A DNA stretch of 34,261 nt from a virus (IMGVR_UViG_3300028779_000105:1-34261); one strand, 5' to 3'. Positions 1-7,480 are shown, numbered from the stretch's first letter. Translations and numbers: made by a program. Notes: generated by a model from the letters alone, not told the origin.

Positions 1-69
1 CTGAGGCAACAGCGGGAAGTGGCTAGGTACGAATTGGCGACGGCAAAGGACGGCAGTGGGTCAGTTTGA
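1..69 (+). CDS. C-terminal end of an upstream gene (partial)
   Basis: The first frame is open from base 1 and reads 22 codons to a TGA at 67-69. The visible residues are mixed charged and polar and carry no recognisable motif. The other two forward frames stop almost at once, and the next gene begins 35 bases later, so this is probably the tail of a gene that starts before the window. The stop codon lies in the loop of a perfect inverted repeat (52-83). Too short to identify; an open frame of this length can occur by chance. Confidence 0.35.
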   Translation: MRQQREVARYELATAKDGSGSV

Positions 70-83
70 ACTGACCCACTGCC
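52..83 (+). terminator. Perfect 15-bp inverted repeat, terminator-like hairpin
   Basis: Bases 52-66 (GGCAGTGGGTCAGTT) and 69-83 are perfect reverse complements separated by two bases, so the transcript can form a very stable stem with a tiny loop. There is no T-run on either side, so a classical Rho-independent terminator is not proven; an RNase processing or mRNA-end-protecting hairpin, or a protein-binding palindrome, are alternatives. The putative stop codon of the upstream gene sits at the tip, and the Shine-Dalgarno sequence of the next gene (AAAGGA, 85-90) begins two bases after the stem. Confidence 0.5.
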
Positions 84-104
84 TAAAGGACTAATCTTAA
101 CTCA

Positions 105-1025
105 ATGGCACGAGCACCACGCAACGTAATCGAGACAGCCGCTTCGACGGCCCTGCAAGCGACGGCAGGCACACAGGCGGCAACAACCCCTGCAAAGACA
201 GCCGACGCCGTAGCGACCCGTACAGCGCCCGTAGCACAGCATCCGTGGCACGGTGACGCGAAGCAAAAGGTCTACGTGTGGGACATCCCGTCCGACCGCT
301 CCGGATACAACCTGCGTATCGAGATAACCGAAGCCGACAACGCCGATGAAGCGCGGATTGTCGCGCTCGAAAAGACTTTGGACGCCGGTGGTGGCGAGAT
401 CAGCCGGCCGCTTAACGCTATTGAGGTCAACTGGATTAACACCGTTGAGCCGCGCGTTGTGCTTGACACGAAGGAAGTGACGCTCGATCACAAGACCGCG
501 CTTGACGTTAACCAGCGGCTTGAAGGCGAGATAGAGGCTTGGAAGCAATGCCGCCGTGATTTTAGCAGGCTTGGCATAAACGTGTTCAACCCTGAAACGT
601 GGGTTGAAGGGCAAAAGGCCGAACTTGCATCGAAGCTGGCCGACGCGGAAGATGATGCAGAAAACAAGCGCAGGGCGCTCTGTGAGGCCGTGGAAGCGGC
701 GATAGGTCAACTGACGCGGATAGCACGGCAAACCGGCCATGCGCGGCCCGACGCGGTGATTGTGGCGGAACCCGACTACTCGGTACTTGGTATCGTGTGT
801 CCTCCCGGTGTCTCGAAGCGCGACTATCCCAAGCTGGCGGGGGCTACGTGGGTGCATACCAGTATCGACACGTTGACGCCGGAACAGGCTGAGGGTATCA
901 GGCTGATCGTCAAGGATGACGGGCTGATCGACTACCACGTAAGGCATACCGGCATAAGCGACCCCGAGGCGAACGCGCTAAGGGCGGCGGGTGCGCTCAT
1001 AAGCGTAAGCACCGGGGTTAAGTAG
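105..1025 (+). CDS. Phage protein of unknown function, 306 residues
   Basis: I do not recognise this family. The first ~45 residues are Ala/Thr-rich and probably disordered; the rest is a mixed, acidic globular sequence with a helical, Lys/Glu/Ala-rich stretch around residues 170-215 that could form a coiled coil. No signal peptide or membrane segment. The ATG at 105 is preceded by AAAGGA at 85-90, a longer gap than usual, but the same AAAGGACTAA-type leader recurs before other genes here, which supports this start. It stands first in a run of small co-oriented genes upstream of the portal, so a head-assembly or accessory role is possible but not shown. Confidence 0.72.
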   Translation: MARAPRNVIETAASTALQATAGTQAATTPAKTADAVATRTAPVAQHPWHGDAKQKVYVWDIPSDRSGYNLRIEITEADNADEARIVALEKTLDAGGGEISRPLNAIEVNWINTVEPRVVLDTKEVTLDHKTALDVNQRLEGEIEAWKQCRRDFSRLGINVFNPETWVEGQKAELASKLADAEDDAENKRRALCEAVEAAIGQLTRIARQTGHARPDAVIVAEPDYSVLGIVCPPGVSKRDYPKLAGATWVHTSIDTLTPEQAEGIRLIVKDDGLIDYHVRHTGISDPEANALRAAGALISVSTGVK

Positions 1026-1035
1026 AGGATTCTAT

Positions 1036-1323
1036 ATGTCGCGTGTACCTATTGACAACCGACGCGACCGGAAGGGAAACGGGCTTTCTCGTGACGAGAG
1101 CTGTGGCCCCGATGGGTTCTTTCGTAACGGATGGATGGCCCGCACACTGGATTATCCTCCCGTGTTCTGCGAGGACATGACGTTTCCGACGTTGCGCGAA
1201 ATGGTTGATATGGGCAAGGTTCTGTTGGGTCCGTGGCCGTATGCCGTGCTCAAGGATGACCATGATATGGGATGGAAGCTGACATACGAGGCGTATGCTG
1301 AGCTTGAGGTTCTATGCTCCTAA
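1036..1323 (+). CDS. Phage protein of unknown function, 95 residues
   Basis: Unrecognised small soluble protein, basic at the N-terminus (several Arg in the first 20 residues) and rich in aromatic residues, Met and Asp later. The ATG follows AGAGGA at a normal distance (AGAGGATTCTATATG) and starts 11 bases after the preceding stop. Its last codons overlap the start of the next small membrane-protein gene at 1314 by 10 bases, which suggests translational coupling. Three Cys residues are scattered and form no clear zinc site. Confidence 0.65.
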   Translation: MSRVPIDNRRDRKGNGLSRDESCGPDGFFRNGWMARTLDYPPVFCEDMTFPTLREMVDMGKVLLGPWPYAVLKDDHDMGWKLTYEAYAELEVLCS

Positions 1324-1490
1324 CGTTACTTGCCATAATCGCGGTGTGTGCGGTGTCGGTCACGGCCATGCTTGCCTGCCTTGTGCTGAGGCTGCGTGGG
1401 GTACACCTGCCGAGCGTGGCGATAGACATAAAGCAGATGTTACGAGCACGGCGGGAACGGCCAACGGTACGCGGGTTTGGGGGAAGGTGA
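1314..1490 (+). CDS. Small single-pass membrane protein, 58 residues
   Basis: This frame gives a protein with one strongly hydrophobic segment at residues 2-25 (Leu, Ile, Val, Ala, Cys), followed immediately by a positively charged tail containing many Arg residues (from about residue 26). By the positive-inside rule the basic C-terminal part should be cytoplasmic. The start is supported by TTGAGG (1304-1309) just upstream and by overlap with the preceding gene; the stop TGA at 1488-1490 lies six bases before the next start, whose Shine-Dalgarno (GGGGGAAGG) lies inside this gene. Function unknown; small membrane proteins of this sort in phages include lysis and superinfection-exclusion proteins, but nothing here decides it. 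A longer reading in another frame (1295-1504) looks like a shadow because it lacks such features. Confidence 0.58.
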   Translation: MLLTLLAIIAVCAVSVTAMLACLVLRLRGVHLPSVAIDIKQMLRARRERPTVRGFGGR

Positions 1491-1496
1491 ACACCT

Positions 1497-1838
1497 ATGA
1501 ATAACGCACTTGCTAACGCAATCGTGGCGGATTACACCGCTCACAAGGACGTGTGGAACAACCTTGCGCCGTCCGATCTCGCATCCCGGCTAGAGGCGAT
1601 GGACTTCCCCGACGTGACTATCGCTGATGGTCCTGTGTCTGTGACCGTCGCTGAGACCGCTCCTGAGCCGGTTGCTCCCGCAGTGGTGCCGGTGGATGAG
1701 CCTGTCGCAGAACCGACGCCGATAGTCGCGCAGGAACCCGTAGCCGAGCAGGTTCAGGTAGACATCAACGGTACCGAGTTCGATGGTACGGTACTGCCAG
1801 AAGCGGCCATGCCGCATGAAGTGGTACCAGGTACGTAG
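1497..1838 (+). CDS. Low-complexity Pro/Val/Glu-rich phage protein, 113 residues
   Basis: Residues 1-45 look globular and helical; from about residue 45 to 90 the sequence becomes a Pro-Val-Ala-Glu-rich low-complexity linker with recurring E-P-V-A-like units. Acidic overall. The ATG at 1497 has a strong Shine-Dalgarno, GGGGGAAGG, ending at 1487, and sits six bases after the preceding stop. No known domain recognised. Pro-Val-Glu linkers of this kind occur in phage structural proteins as extended spacers, but no function can be assigned. Confidence 0.6.
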   Translation: MNNALANAIVADYTAHKDVWNNLAPSDLASRLEAMDFPDVTIADGPVSVTVAETAPEPVAPAVVPVDEPVAEPTPIVAQEPVAEQVQVDINGTEFDGTVLPEAAMPHEVVPGT

Positions 1839-2005
1839 TACTTACGGTTTGGCAGCAAGGGCGACGGCCCACGGTAGATTAACGTAAAGATCCACGCGCC
1901 GGATTACCGCGCGGTCATGTAACAGTGTTTGGGAGATTCATCCGATCCGTAAACGCGGACGCTGCCAAAAAAACGACGGGATTAACAAGCGAAAGGACTA
2001 ACACG
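1839..2005 (+). other. Intergenic leader without a recognisable gene
   Basis: About 165 bases between two small genes. I see no convincing reading frame and no strong hairpin or T-run. It ends with GAAAGGA (1991-1997), the Shine-Dalgarno for the zinc-module gene at 2006. A frame upstream of 2006 (from 1925) is open and in phase, but its ATG has no good Shine-Dalgarno, so I treat it as leader. Confidence 0.4.
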
Positions 2006-2359
2006 ATGACCGAAACAATGAACTCAGGTATGAAGGTCTCGGGATACAACGTAGTATTCGTGCCACCAGACGACCAAGAACGGTGCCATTTCGCCGGGTG
2101 TGACCTGCCGCTAGTGGTCGGGTCCGCTTGGTGCAAGCCTCACACAAAGGCAATGGTAGTCAATGGGAGCGTGACGGTTCCGATACATGTTCTGTGTGGC
2201 GTCAGCGGTTGTGAAGAGGTAGTAACCTTCCCGTTAAGGTTCTGCAAGCACCATAATGACGGTTGCCCGTTCGCTGAATGTACGCGCAATCGGGTCAAGG
2301 GTACGCGGTACTGTACCGAGCACAACGAGCTGGTACGCATTGCATTTTCAAAGGACTAA
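2006..2359 (+). CDS. Protein with three tandem C-x4-C-x10-C-x2-H zinc-binding-like modules, 117 residues
   Basis: The protein carries three copies of the same metal-ligand pattern with exactly the same spacing: Cys-x4-Cys-x10-Cys-x2-His, beginning with CHFAGC, CGVSGC and CPFAEC and ending with CKPH, CKHH and CTEH. The first two modules are separated by about 20 residues and the last two by only a few. Such strict repetition argues for three small zinc-binding units. The spacing resembles the short Cys/His repeats in some eukaryotic WRKY19-like zinc-finger proteins (recollection, not a search). I chose the ATG at 2006 because AAAGGA (1992-1997) lies eight bases before it. The last codons (Lys-Asp-stop, 2351-2359) also supply the Shine-Dalgarno for the next gene. 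Likely nucleic-acid or protein binding; function unknown. Confidence 0.75.
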   Translation: MTETMNSGMKVSGYNVVFVPPDDQERCHFAGCDLPLVVGSAWCKPHTKAMVVNGSVTVPIHVLCGVSGCEEVVTFPLRFCKHHNDGCPFAECTRNRVKGTRYCTEHNELVRIAFSKD

Positions 2360-2364
2360 GCATC

Positions 2365-2595
2365 ATGGATTACGTAGCGACGCTGGCTAGCAGCATTACC
2401 CGCGCCGATGACACGGAGTACACCGTCAAGGCGCTAGAACCGGGGCAACCTTACGTAGTGTTCGGCGTGACTGCGGTTCCCGTACAGGCGCTTACGTGGG
2501 GAGTGTCCCCAAAATCCCGTAGCAAGTACGTTGAACGGGGCAAAGGTCCGCAGGGCGATCCGATTTACCTTCGCGGTATTAGGGATGCGGTATGA
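2365..2595 (+). CDS. Phage protein of unknown function, 76 residues
   Basis: Small soluble protein, no recognised domain; the N-terminal half has alternating hydrophobic residues suggesting beta strands, and the C-terminal third is basic and Gly-rich. The start at 2365 is fixed by AAAGGA at 2350-2355, nine bases upstream, which overlaps the end of the preceding gene. Its stop overlaps the ATG of the next gene (ATGA, 2592-2595), implying translational coupling. Confidence 0.62.
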   Translation: MDYVATLASSITRADDTEYTVKALEPGQPYVVFGVTAVPVQALTWGVSPKSRSKYVERGKGPQGDPIYLRGIRDAV

Positions 2596-2975
2596 GCAGG
2601 GCCGACAGGGACAGGCTAATCCTGCCGCCTCACGTGAAGGCCCGTGTGGACGCCGTAGAACGGCTATCGGCTACCGCGCAGTTCGTCGCAGGTGGGTACT
2701 ACAAGCACGTTAGCGGTATCGCCATGCACGTAGTGGCACAAGCTCCGTTCATGCGGTTCCAGGCCATGACGCTGATAGCGGAAACCACGTCAGAGACGAA
2801 CCCTGTGGTAGCACTGCCGGTTAGCGGCATGAACCCGGACGCATACAAAGGATGGGTTCCGATCAGCGAGCGCGAATGGCGTGAGTGCTGGAAACCGTGC
2901 GAAGTTGAGACGGCGCAAGTGACGGATGGTGAGGAGGATAATATTGAACTACTGGTCGAAAAAAAGGTTGATTGA
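2592..2975 (+). CDS. Phage protein of unknown function, 127 residues
   Basis: Starts in a four-base ATGA overlap with the preceding gene. The N-terminal 30 residues are strongly charged and basic, the middle is hydrophobic and mixed, and the C-terminus is acidic. Two Trp and a Cys near residues 100-105 belong to a compact aromatic patch. No family recognised. Its 3' end overlaps the next gene by about 30 bases, as in other tightly packed phage operons. Confidence 0.62.
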   Translation: MSRADRDRLILPPHVKARVDAVERLSATAQFVAGGYYKHVSGIAMHVVAQAPFMRFQAMTLIAETTSETNPVVALPVSGMNPDAYKGWVPISEREWRECWKPCEVETAQVTDGEEDNIELLVEKKVD

Positions 2976-3198
2976 GCACAGAGTGCGGATGTCGCCACCA
3001 TCGCCTCCCGTTCTTGCGACAATCCCCAACCGTGGGATTAAGGCCCGGATGCAAGAGTCTATCATCACTGCCGCCCCGGTTATCAGCGGTGAGAGTTTAC
3101 AGCGCGACATCGAACTACTCTTAGACAAGATGGGCGCGGACCCAGCCGAGCCAATCAAGGACATAGTAGCACGTGGGCCGGAGATGGTGAAGGACTAA
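2944..3198 (+). CDS. Phage protein of unknown function, 84 residues, probable TTG start
   Basis: The frame is open from an ATG at 2926, but the best ribosome binding site, GAGGAGG at 2931-2937, lies inside that extension and fits an in-frame TTG at 2944 with six bases of spacing. I therefore place the start at TTG. The protein is basic at its N-terminus, has a short Pro-rich stretch (around residues 17-22) and then a helical, acidic C-terminal half. No family recognised. The end reads Lys-Asp-stop, so it contains AAGGACTAA (3190-3198), the motif used elsewhere here as a ribosome binding site, but no reading frame follows it. Confidence 0.55.
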   Translation: MNYWSKKRLIEHRVRMSPPSPPVLATIPNRGIKARMQESIITAAPVISGESLQRDIELLLDKMGADPAEPIKDIVARGPEMVKD

Positions 3199-3302
3199 CA
3201 GCAGTGTATCTCGGCTAATCCTAGAGCGCATCGACGCCTCCGACGATTTAGGTCAATAACATTTTTTCGGCTAACCGAACTCTTTCAATTTATCGAACTG
3301 TT

Positions 3303-3334
3303 GCCCTTTCGCTAACGCGAGGGGCTTTTTCTTT
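3303..3334 (+). terminator. Rho-independent terminator upstream of the portal gene
   Basis: CCTTTCGC (3305-3312) pairs with GCGAGGGG (3317-3324) around a TAAC loop, including two G-T wobbles, and is followed by CTTTTTCTTT (3325-3334). Stem plus T-run on the + strand is the classical arrangement. It would end transcripts of the small-gene block and so separate it from the portal-capsid transcript, although read-through is common in phages. A smaller hairpin (TTCGG-CTAA-CCGAA, 3266-3280) lies just upstream next to a run of T. Confidence 0.6.
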
Positions 3335-3354
3335 GCCTGCTCACCGTAATCAAC

Positions 3355-5622
3355 ATGGCCCAACCCAGCGTAATCGACAAAATCATGAGCGGGGCGTCTT
3401 CGTTGGTGCGCGGTACGCAGAAGCTACTCAGCCCTACCGACATTGACAGCCAGATAGAGCTATCCGACCTGCAAACGCAACCTGCGCCAGAGACGTGGGA
3501 GGATAAGAAGCTTCGTCAACTAGGCAATCAGCGATACGAGGAAGCCCGTCAAGGCCGCTTCTTGGTCAACGAGAAGATATTCACCGGGCTTGCGTTCTAC
3601 AACGGCGTACACGACCACTATTATAACGCCGGCGCGGGTCGCATGATGCCGATCAACGAGGGTTCCAGCGACCTCAAAGAACGGTTCGTATACAAGCCCA
3701 AGAACTTCATACCGGTCTACGTGCAACGGGCGGAATCGCGCATATTGGCCGAGAAACCCGACGCATGGGCCGCCCCCATGACAGATAGCGACAGCGACAA
3801 GAAGGCGGCGGCTATTGCCAGGTCTTGTGTCACTCACGCTCACCGTAAACTCAACATCGACGCATTACTGCGGCAAGTTGTACGGCGAATGCTTATCACT
3901 ACCACCACGTTCATAGAGATCGGGTGGGACAACAAGGCGTATGCGGACATCGGCATTCCGCAAGCGGACGGTTCAGTGTCGTACCACTACGAGCAGATCG
4001 GCGATGTTTGCGCCAACGTGCGGCTTGCGATAGACGCATACCCCGATCCTAACGCCGCGCTGAACGGCAAAGGTATTGACGGCGGGGCTTACTTTGTTAC
4101 TCGGTCTCTGGAAAGCATCGAACATATCTTCGCCAAGTGGGGTAAGCGCGTCGAAGCCGACAGCCAATCCGACGTGAACATGTGGCTCCAGCAACGCATC
4201 GAGTGGATTTCCGGCACGTACACACGGGCCGCTTCGTCTCAGAAGAACTCTGCCGTCGTCACGCAGGTATGGGAAAAGCCGAGCGGCCAGTTCCCTAAGG
4301 GTAGGTTCTGGGTGTACTCGGGCGAGACGGTACTGCATAAGGGGCCGTGGCCGTACACGAAAGGCGTAGCGCGGCACAAGTACCCTTTTGTTGAGTTCTA
4401 CTACGATGAGAACGTCGGTAGTATTTGGGGCTTGAATATGGTTAGCAACCTTATTCCGATCCAGATGGCGATTAACGATCAATCGACTTACATGAACGGA
4501 CGGCTTGCTTGGGACAGGCCGGTAATATTGGCACCTCGGAGCGCGAATATTGCGCCCGACGATTACAACGACAACTATTACGGCAAGATCATACCGTTTG
4601 ATTCGGCCAACATGGGGGGTGCTCCCCCTCAATGGCTTTTCCCCCCGTCGCCTGGGAACCTGTATCTTGAGAACATGGAAGCCTTAAAGGCCGACATGGA
4701 GTACATGGCGGGCGTTCGAGACTTCAACTCCGACAGCGCCCCGACGCCGAACTCCGGTAAAGAGTACGAGCTTCGCATGAACGAGGACAAGTCAAGGCTT
4801 GCACCCGTTATCGAGCGCATGGCGGAAGGTGTCGTAAAAATCGACGAGTACATATTAGCCTTGTACGAGCAGTTCGGGGACTCGTTCCCTCGTTTGCTTG
4901 GGCTGGCCGACGAGGATGTACCGCAACGCGATCTTGAAGGGCCGAACGCAGGTACAACCGAGCTTGCCGACCTGAAAGCGTTGTCAGAGGGCAACTACCG
5001 AGTTATCATGTCGCCGGGTAGCGGTCAAGGCAAGTCGCCGGCCGCGCAGGATGAACGGCTTGACGAGATCATGGGCGTTATAGGCCCGTTGGCGCAAAAC
5101 CCGCAGACGCTACCGCTTATCAAGCTTTACTTCGATCAACTCAACGATATTAGGTCAGACGCGCAGATTGACCGCGTAATGACCGAACTGAACCAAGCAA
5201 CCGCGCAGATGCAGGCAAACCAACCGAACCCTATGGCCGTGCAGCAGCAGAAAGACGCAGCGGCGGCTCAGTCGCAACAGTCTCAAGCGCAGATCGACAT
5301 ACAGCAAGCGCATCAGGAGTCGGCTATCAACATCGCGGAAGCTCAGGCGAAGTCTAACATCGCCATAGCGCAATCCGCCAAAGAGCAAGAGTGGGAGATG
5401 CAGCGTCAGAACGTGGAAGCGGCCAACCAGCTAAGGCTTGCCACGTTTAAGGCGTCTACCCCGTCCGTGTCGCTCACAGGCCCACTCGGACCCGTTGGTA
5501 TCGCTTCCGCCGAGAAGGAAGCCGGGTTGCAGTCCGACGATACCGCGACCATGCAGAAGCAACTGACACCGCCTCCGAAACCAGTGGCAGGCACTACTAC
5601 GAGCACGAATACCAAAGGCTAA
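3355..5622 (+). CDS. Portal protein, P22-like
   Basis: The dodecameric portal forms the unique capsid vertex through which DNA enters and leaves. At 755 residues it is close in size to the P22 portal. Features consistent with that family: an N-terminal region with the tract YKPKNFIPVYVQRAESR around residues 113-128, a central part with many aromatic strands (TQVWEKPSGQFPKGRFWVYS near 305), the segment GSIWGLNMVSNLIPIQMAIND near 357, and a helical crown. From about residue 600 to 695 it is a Gln/Ala-rich predicted long helix or coiled coil, matching the helical barrel at the C-terminus of P22-type portals. No Shine-Dalgarno is visible before the ATG and no better start lies upstream. Gene order, portal then scaffold then capsid, supports the call. 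Confidence 0.85.
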   Translation: MAQPSVIDKIMSGASSLVRGTQKLLSPTDIDSQIELSDLQTQPAPETWEDKKLRQLGNQRYEEARQGRFLVNEKIFTGLAFYNGVHDHYYNAGAGRMMPINEGSSDLKERFVYKPKNFIPVYVQRAESRILAEKPDAWAAPMTDSDSDKKAAAIARSCVTHAHRKLNIDALLRQVVRRMLITTTTFIEIGWDNKAYADIGIPQADGSVSYHYEQIGDVCANVRLAIDAYPDPNAALNGKGIDGGAYFVTRSLESIEHIFAKWGKRVEADSQSDVNMWLQQRIEWISGTYTRAASSQKNSAVVTQVWEKPSGQFPKGRFWVYSGETVLHKGPWPYTKGVARHKYPFVEFYYDENVGSIWGLNMVSNLIPIQMAINDQSTYMNGRLAWDRPVILAPRSANIAPDDYNDNYYGKIIPFDSANMGGAPPQWLFPPSPGNLYLENMEALKADMEYMAGVRDFNSDSAPTPNSGKEYELRMNEDKSRLAPVIERMAEGVVKIDEYILALYEQFGDSFPRLLGLADEDVPQRDLEGPNAGTTELADLKALSEGNYRVIMSPGSGQGKSPAAQDERLDEIMGVIGPLAQNPQTLPLIKLYFDQLNDIRSDAQIDRVMTELNQATAQMQANQPNPMAVQQQKDAAAAQSQQSQAQIDIQQAHQESAINIAEAQAKSNIAIAQSAKEQEWEMQRQNVEAANQLRLATFKASTPSVSLTGPLGPVGIASAEKEAGLQSDDTATMQKQLTPPPKPVAGTTTSTNTKG

Positions 5623-5628
5623 CCAATA

Positions 5629-6012
5629 ATGGCACGAATTAAGACCGCCGACATACCGCAAACTTACGGATACCCGCCGACTGGTGATAACACCGCCCCT
5701 TCGATGACGCCGCGTTACAGAGGCAACGCCAAGATCAAGCCGCCTCATGGCTCTAGCCTCGAAGCGAAGCCTGTGCGCGTGCCGCATCCGACCATCAAGG
5801 GCCGCGACACAGCAGGCCGGATGATGCCGGGGATTACCGTGCCTGGTGCCGCTCCGCCGTTCCAGAAGGTACAGGCGGGCAAACAGTCGATCACGGCCCT
5901 GCTGGACGCCGCCATGCCGCAAGGCAAGACATCTGCCGCAACACCGCCAAGGGCCACTGTACCACCATCGCGGCTAACACCTGCTCCGCCGCCTATGCGA
6001 ACGCCGTATTAG
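5629..6012 (+). CDS. Pro-rich basic phage protein of unknown function, 127 residues
   Basis: Rich in Pro, Ala, Thr and basic residues throughout, with a Pro-rich C-terminus and little predicted globular structure except a short helical patch near residues 80-95. It starts seven bases after the portal stop with AAAGG (about 5614) upstream. Small Pro-rich proteins between portal and scaffold genes are common in short-tailed phages; the role is unknown. A minor head protein is a guess. Confidence 0.65.
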   Translation: MARIKTADIPQTYGYPPTGDNTAPSMTPRYRGNAKIKPPHGSSLEAKPVRVPHPTIKGRDTAGRMMPGITVPGAAPPFQKVQAGKQSITALLDAAMPQGKTSAATPPRATVPPSRLTPAPPPMRTPY

Positions 6013-6030
6013 AAGAAAGGCAAAGGACTA

Positions 6031-6333
6031 ATGGCAACACCCAAGATCAGTTGGTTTACGCTCGTGCCATCACTAGACATTGACGGTGAAAACCTGACGG
6101 ACCTTATACCAGTGCTTCAATCTCACCTAACTGAGTTTCAGGCGCAAGGGTACGACAATATCCACACTTTTATAGAAGATCGTTCGGGTGAACTGCTTTC
6201 ATCAATAGTAGAAATACGCGGTGAACGTATGGAAACCCCTGAGGAAGCTGAAGTGCGTGAAGTTAGTCCCGAATGGATAGCAACGGAACGGTTCGAGGCA
6301 CGCATGAGAGAGATACAGCTTCGTAATAACTAA
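6031..6333 (+). CDS. Acidic phage protein of unknown function, 100 residues
   Basis: Globular-looking, acidic, helical sequence without a recognised domain. The ATG at 6031 follows GAAAGG (6015-6020) and AAAGGA (6022-6027). Its position between the portal and the scaffold suggests a head-assembly role, but nothing in the sequence proves it. Its stop is followed directly by TAAAGGAC, the ribosome binding site of the scaffold gene. Confidence 0.65.
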   Translation: MATPKISWFTLVPSLDIDGENLTDLIPVLQSHLTEFQAQGYDNIHTFIEDRSGELLSSIVEIRGERMETPEEAEVREVSPEWIATERFEARMREIQLRNN

Positions 6334-6351
6334 AGGACACCGCTAAACATC

Positions 6352-7386
6352 ATGCCTAAACTAGACTTTGACTCCATGCCCGACATGCCCGAGGGCGATG
6401 ACCCAATAGTGTTTAAGGGCCAATCGTCCGACACGGTTACTGAGCCCACCGTTGACACGTCTGAGCCGGTTGCATCTGGCACCGACACAACGCCGCCTTC
6501 GAGTGCCGATGCTACCGCTGCGGACGCCGAAACACCGCCTGCGGAGGGCGACGGAGAGGTTTCCGCGCCTGCCCAGGAAACAGAGCCGGACCCGCGAGAA
6601 GTCGCGCTAGTGGAAGCGGCTAAGGCACTCGGCATTGACGAAACGGACGTGTCCAAGTTACCCGCCGCGATTGTTGCCAAACGCGCAGAACTGGACACGC
6701 AGCGACAAGCCGCAGCCGAGAAGGAATTGACCGCGCGCCGCGAAACCATCAAGGCGCAAATCGCCCAGCAGGTTGACACGTCCATAGCCCAACTTGCCGA
6801 CGCGACGGTGAAGGCCCATTTACAGGCCAACGGGTACGACACGACCGGTCTAACCGGCCAATGGTGGTTAGACCCAAACAACGCGGCGGAAGTGGCCGCA
6901 TATCGCGAGATACAGGCGCAAGTACTTGCCGATCCCGCATGGGCGAACCGCAAGCAGGCGGACCTGAACCAGGCGCTTTCTCAGTACGAGCAGTACGAAG
7001 CCCAGCAATCGGCGCTGACTACGAAGTACCCCTCGTACCCCAAAGATATTGATGATTTCCTCGTACAGAACCAGGCATCCGCCGGAGCACGCGAGGAACT
7101 AGCCAAGCTCACCAGCGCGGCTGTTGACAGAAAGACTTCGACGCTCAATTCCGAAGTCGCGGCCCTGCGTGCTGAAAACGCCGCACTTGCCGCAAAGGTT
7201 TCCGGGTTTGACAAGGCACTTGCCGACGCCAAAACCGAAGGGCTTAACGCCGCTATTAAGAAGATTTCGGTAGGCGACAGGCAGCCTAATACGACCGGTG
7301 TCACTCATCCTACGAATGACCAAGCGCAGAAGATACCGCCGCGCGGGAAGTGGCTCGACGCCATACCCGAACTACGCAGGCCGTAA
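6352..7386 (+). CDS. Capsid scaffold protein (putative)
   Basis: Scaffold proteins template procapsid assembly and are then released. This 344-residue protein lies directly before the major capsid gene, the usual scaffold position. It begins with an acidic, disordered Pro/Ser/Thr/Glu-rich region (residues 1-80), continues as a highly charged Ala/Gln/Glu/Lys-rich helical region (about 85-150), has a short structured middle with Trp residues, and ends with a coiled coil around residues 250-300 (heptad-like LRAENAALAAKV). The last ~40 residues are basic, as expected for the capsid-binding end of a scaffold. AAAGGA (6332-6337) lies upstream. There is no protease motif, so this is not an obvious protease-scaffold fusion. 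Confidence 0.72.
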   Translation: MPKLDFDSMPDMPEGDDPIVFKGQSSDTVTEPTVDTSEPVASGTDTTPPSSADATAADAETPPAEGDGEVSAPAQETEPDPREVALVEAAKALGIDETDVSKLPAAIVAKRAELDTQRQAAAEKELTARRETIKAQIAQQVDTSIAQLADATVKAHLQANGYDTTGLTGQWWLDPNNAAEVAAYREIQAQVLADPAWANRKQADLNQALSQYEQYEAQQSALTTKYPSYPKDIDDFLVQNQASAGAREELAKLTSAAVDRKTSTLNSEVAALRAENAALAAKVSGFDKALADAKTEGLNAAIKKISVGDRQPNTTGVTHPTNDQAQKIPPRGKWLDAIPELRRP

Positions 7387-7480
7387 CCTCGCGCTTTTCG
7401 GCGATGCACAATTCCGCCTAAAGCCCGACGTAAGAGCCGCCTAACAGACCTACCTTTCACGCAATCGAAAGGTTATTCTC
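7387..7480 (+). promoter_or_regulatory. Capsid gene leader with hairpin overlapping the ribosome binding site
   Basis: ACCTTTC (7452-7458) pairs with GAAAGGT (7467-7473) around an eight-base loop. The 3' arm contains GAAAGG, the Shine-Dalgarno of the major capsid gene (ATG at 7481). The hairpin could therefore limit or time capsid translation, or mark a processed 5' end. The word CCTTTCACGCA in the 5' arm and loop recurs at 9113-9123 in front of another head gene. Confidence 0.45.

Noticed and set aside
102-947. 281-residue minus-strand frame
   Set aside because: Antisense to the 306-residue + strand protein, Arg/Cys-rich as shadow frames are; no ribosome site seen.
1295-1504. 69-residue + strand frame
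   Set aside because: Another frame (1314-1490) encodes a hydrophobic helix, has a ribosome site and fits the neighbouring overlaps better.
3973-4632. 219-residue minus-strand frame within the portal gene
   Set aside because: Antisense to a recognisable portal; no supporting signal.
6330-6953. 207-residue Ser/Ala-rich minus-strand frame
   Set aside because: Shadow of the scaffold gene's Ala/Glu-rich codons.
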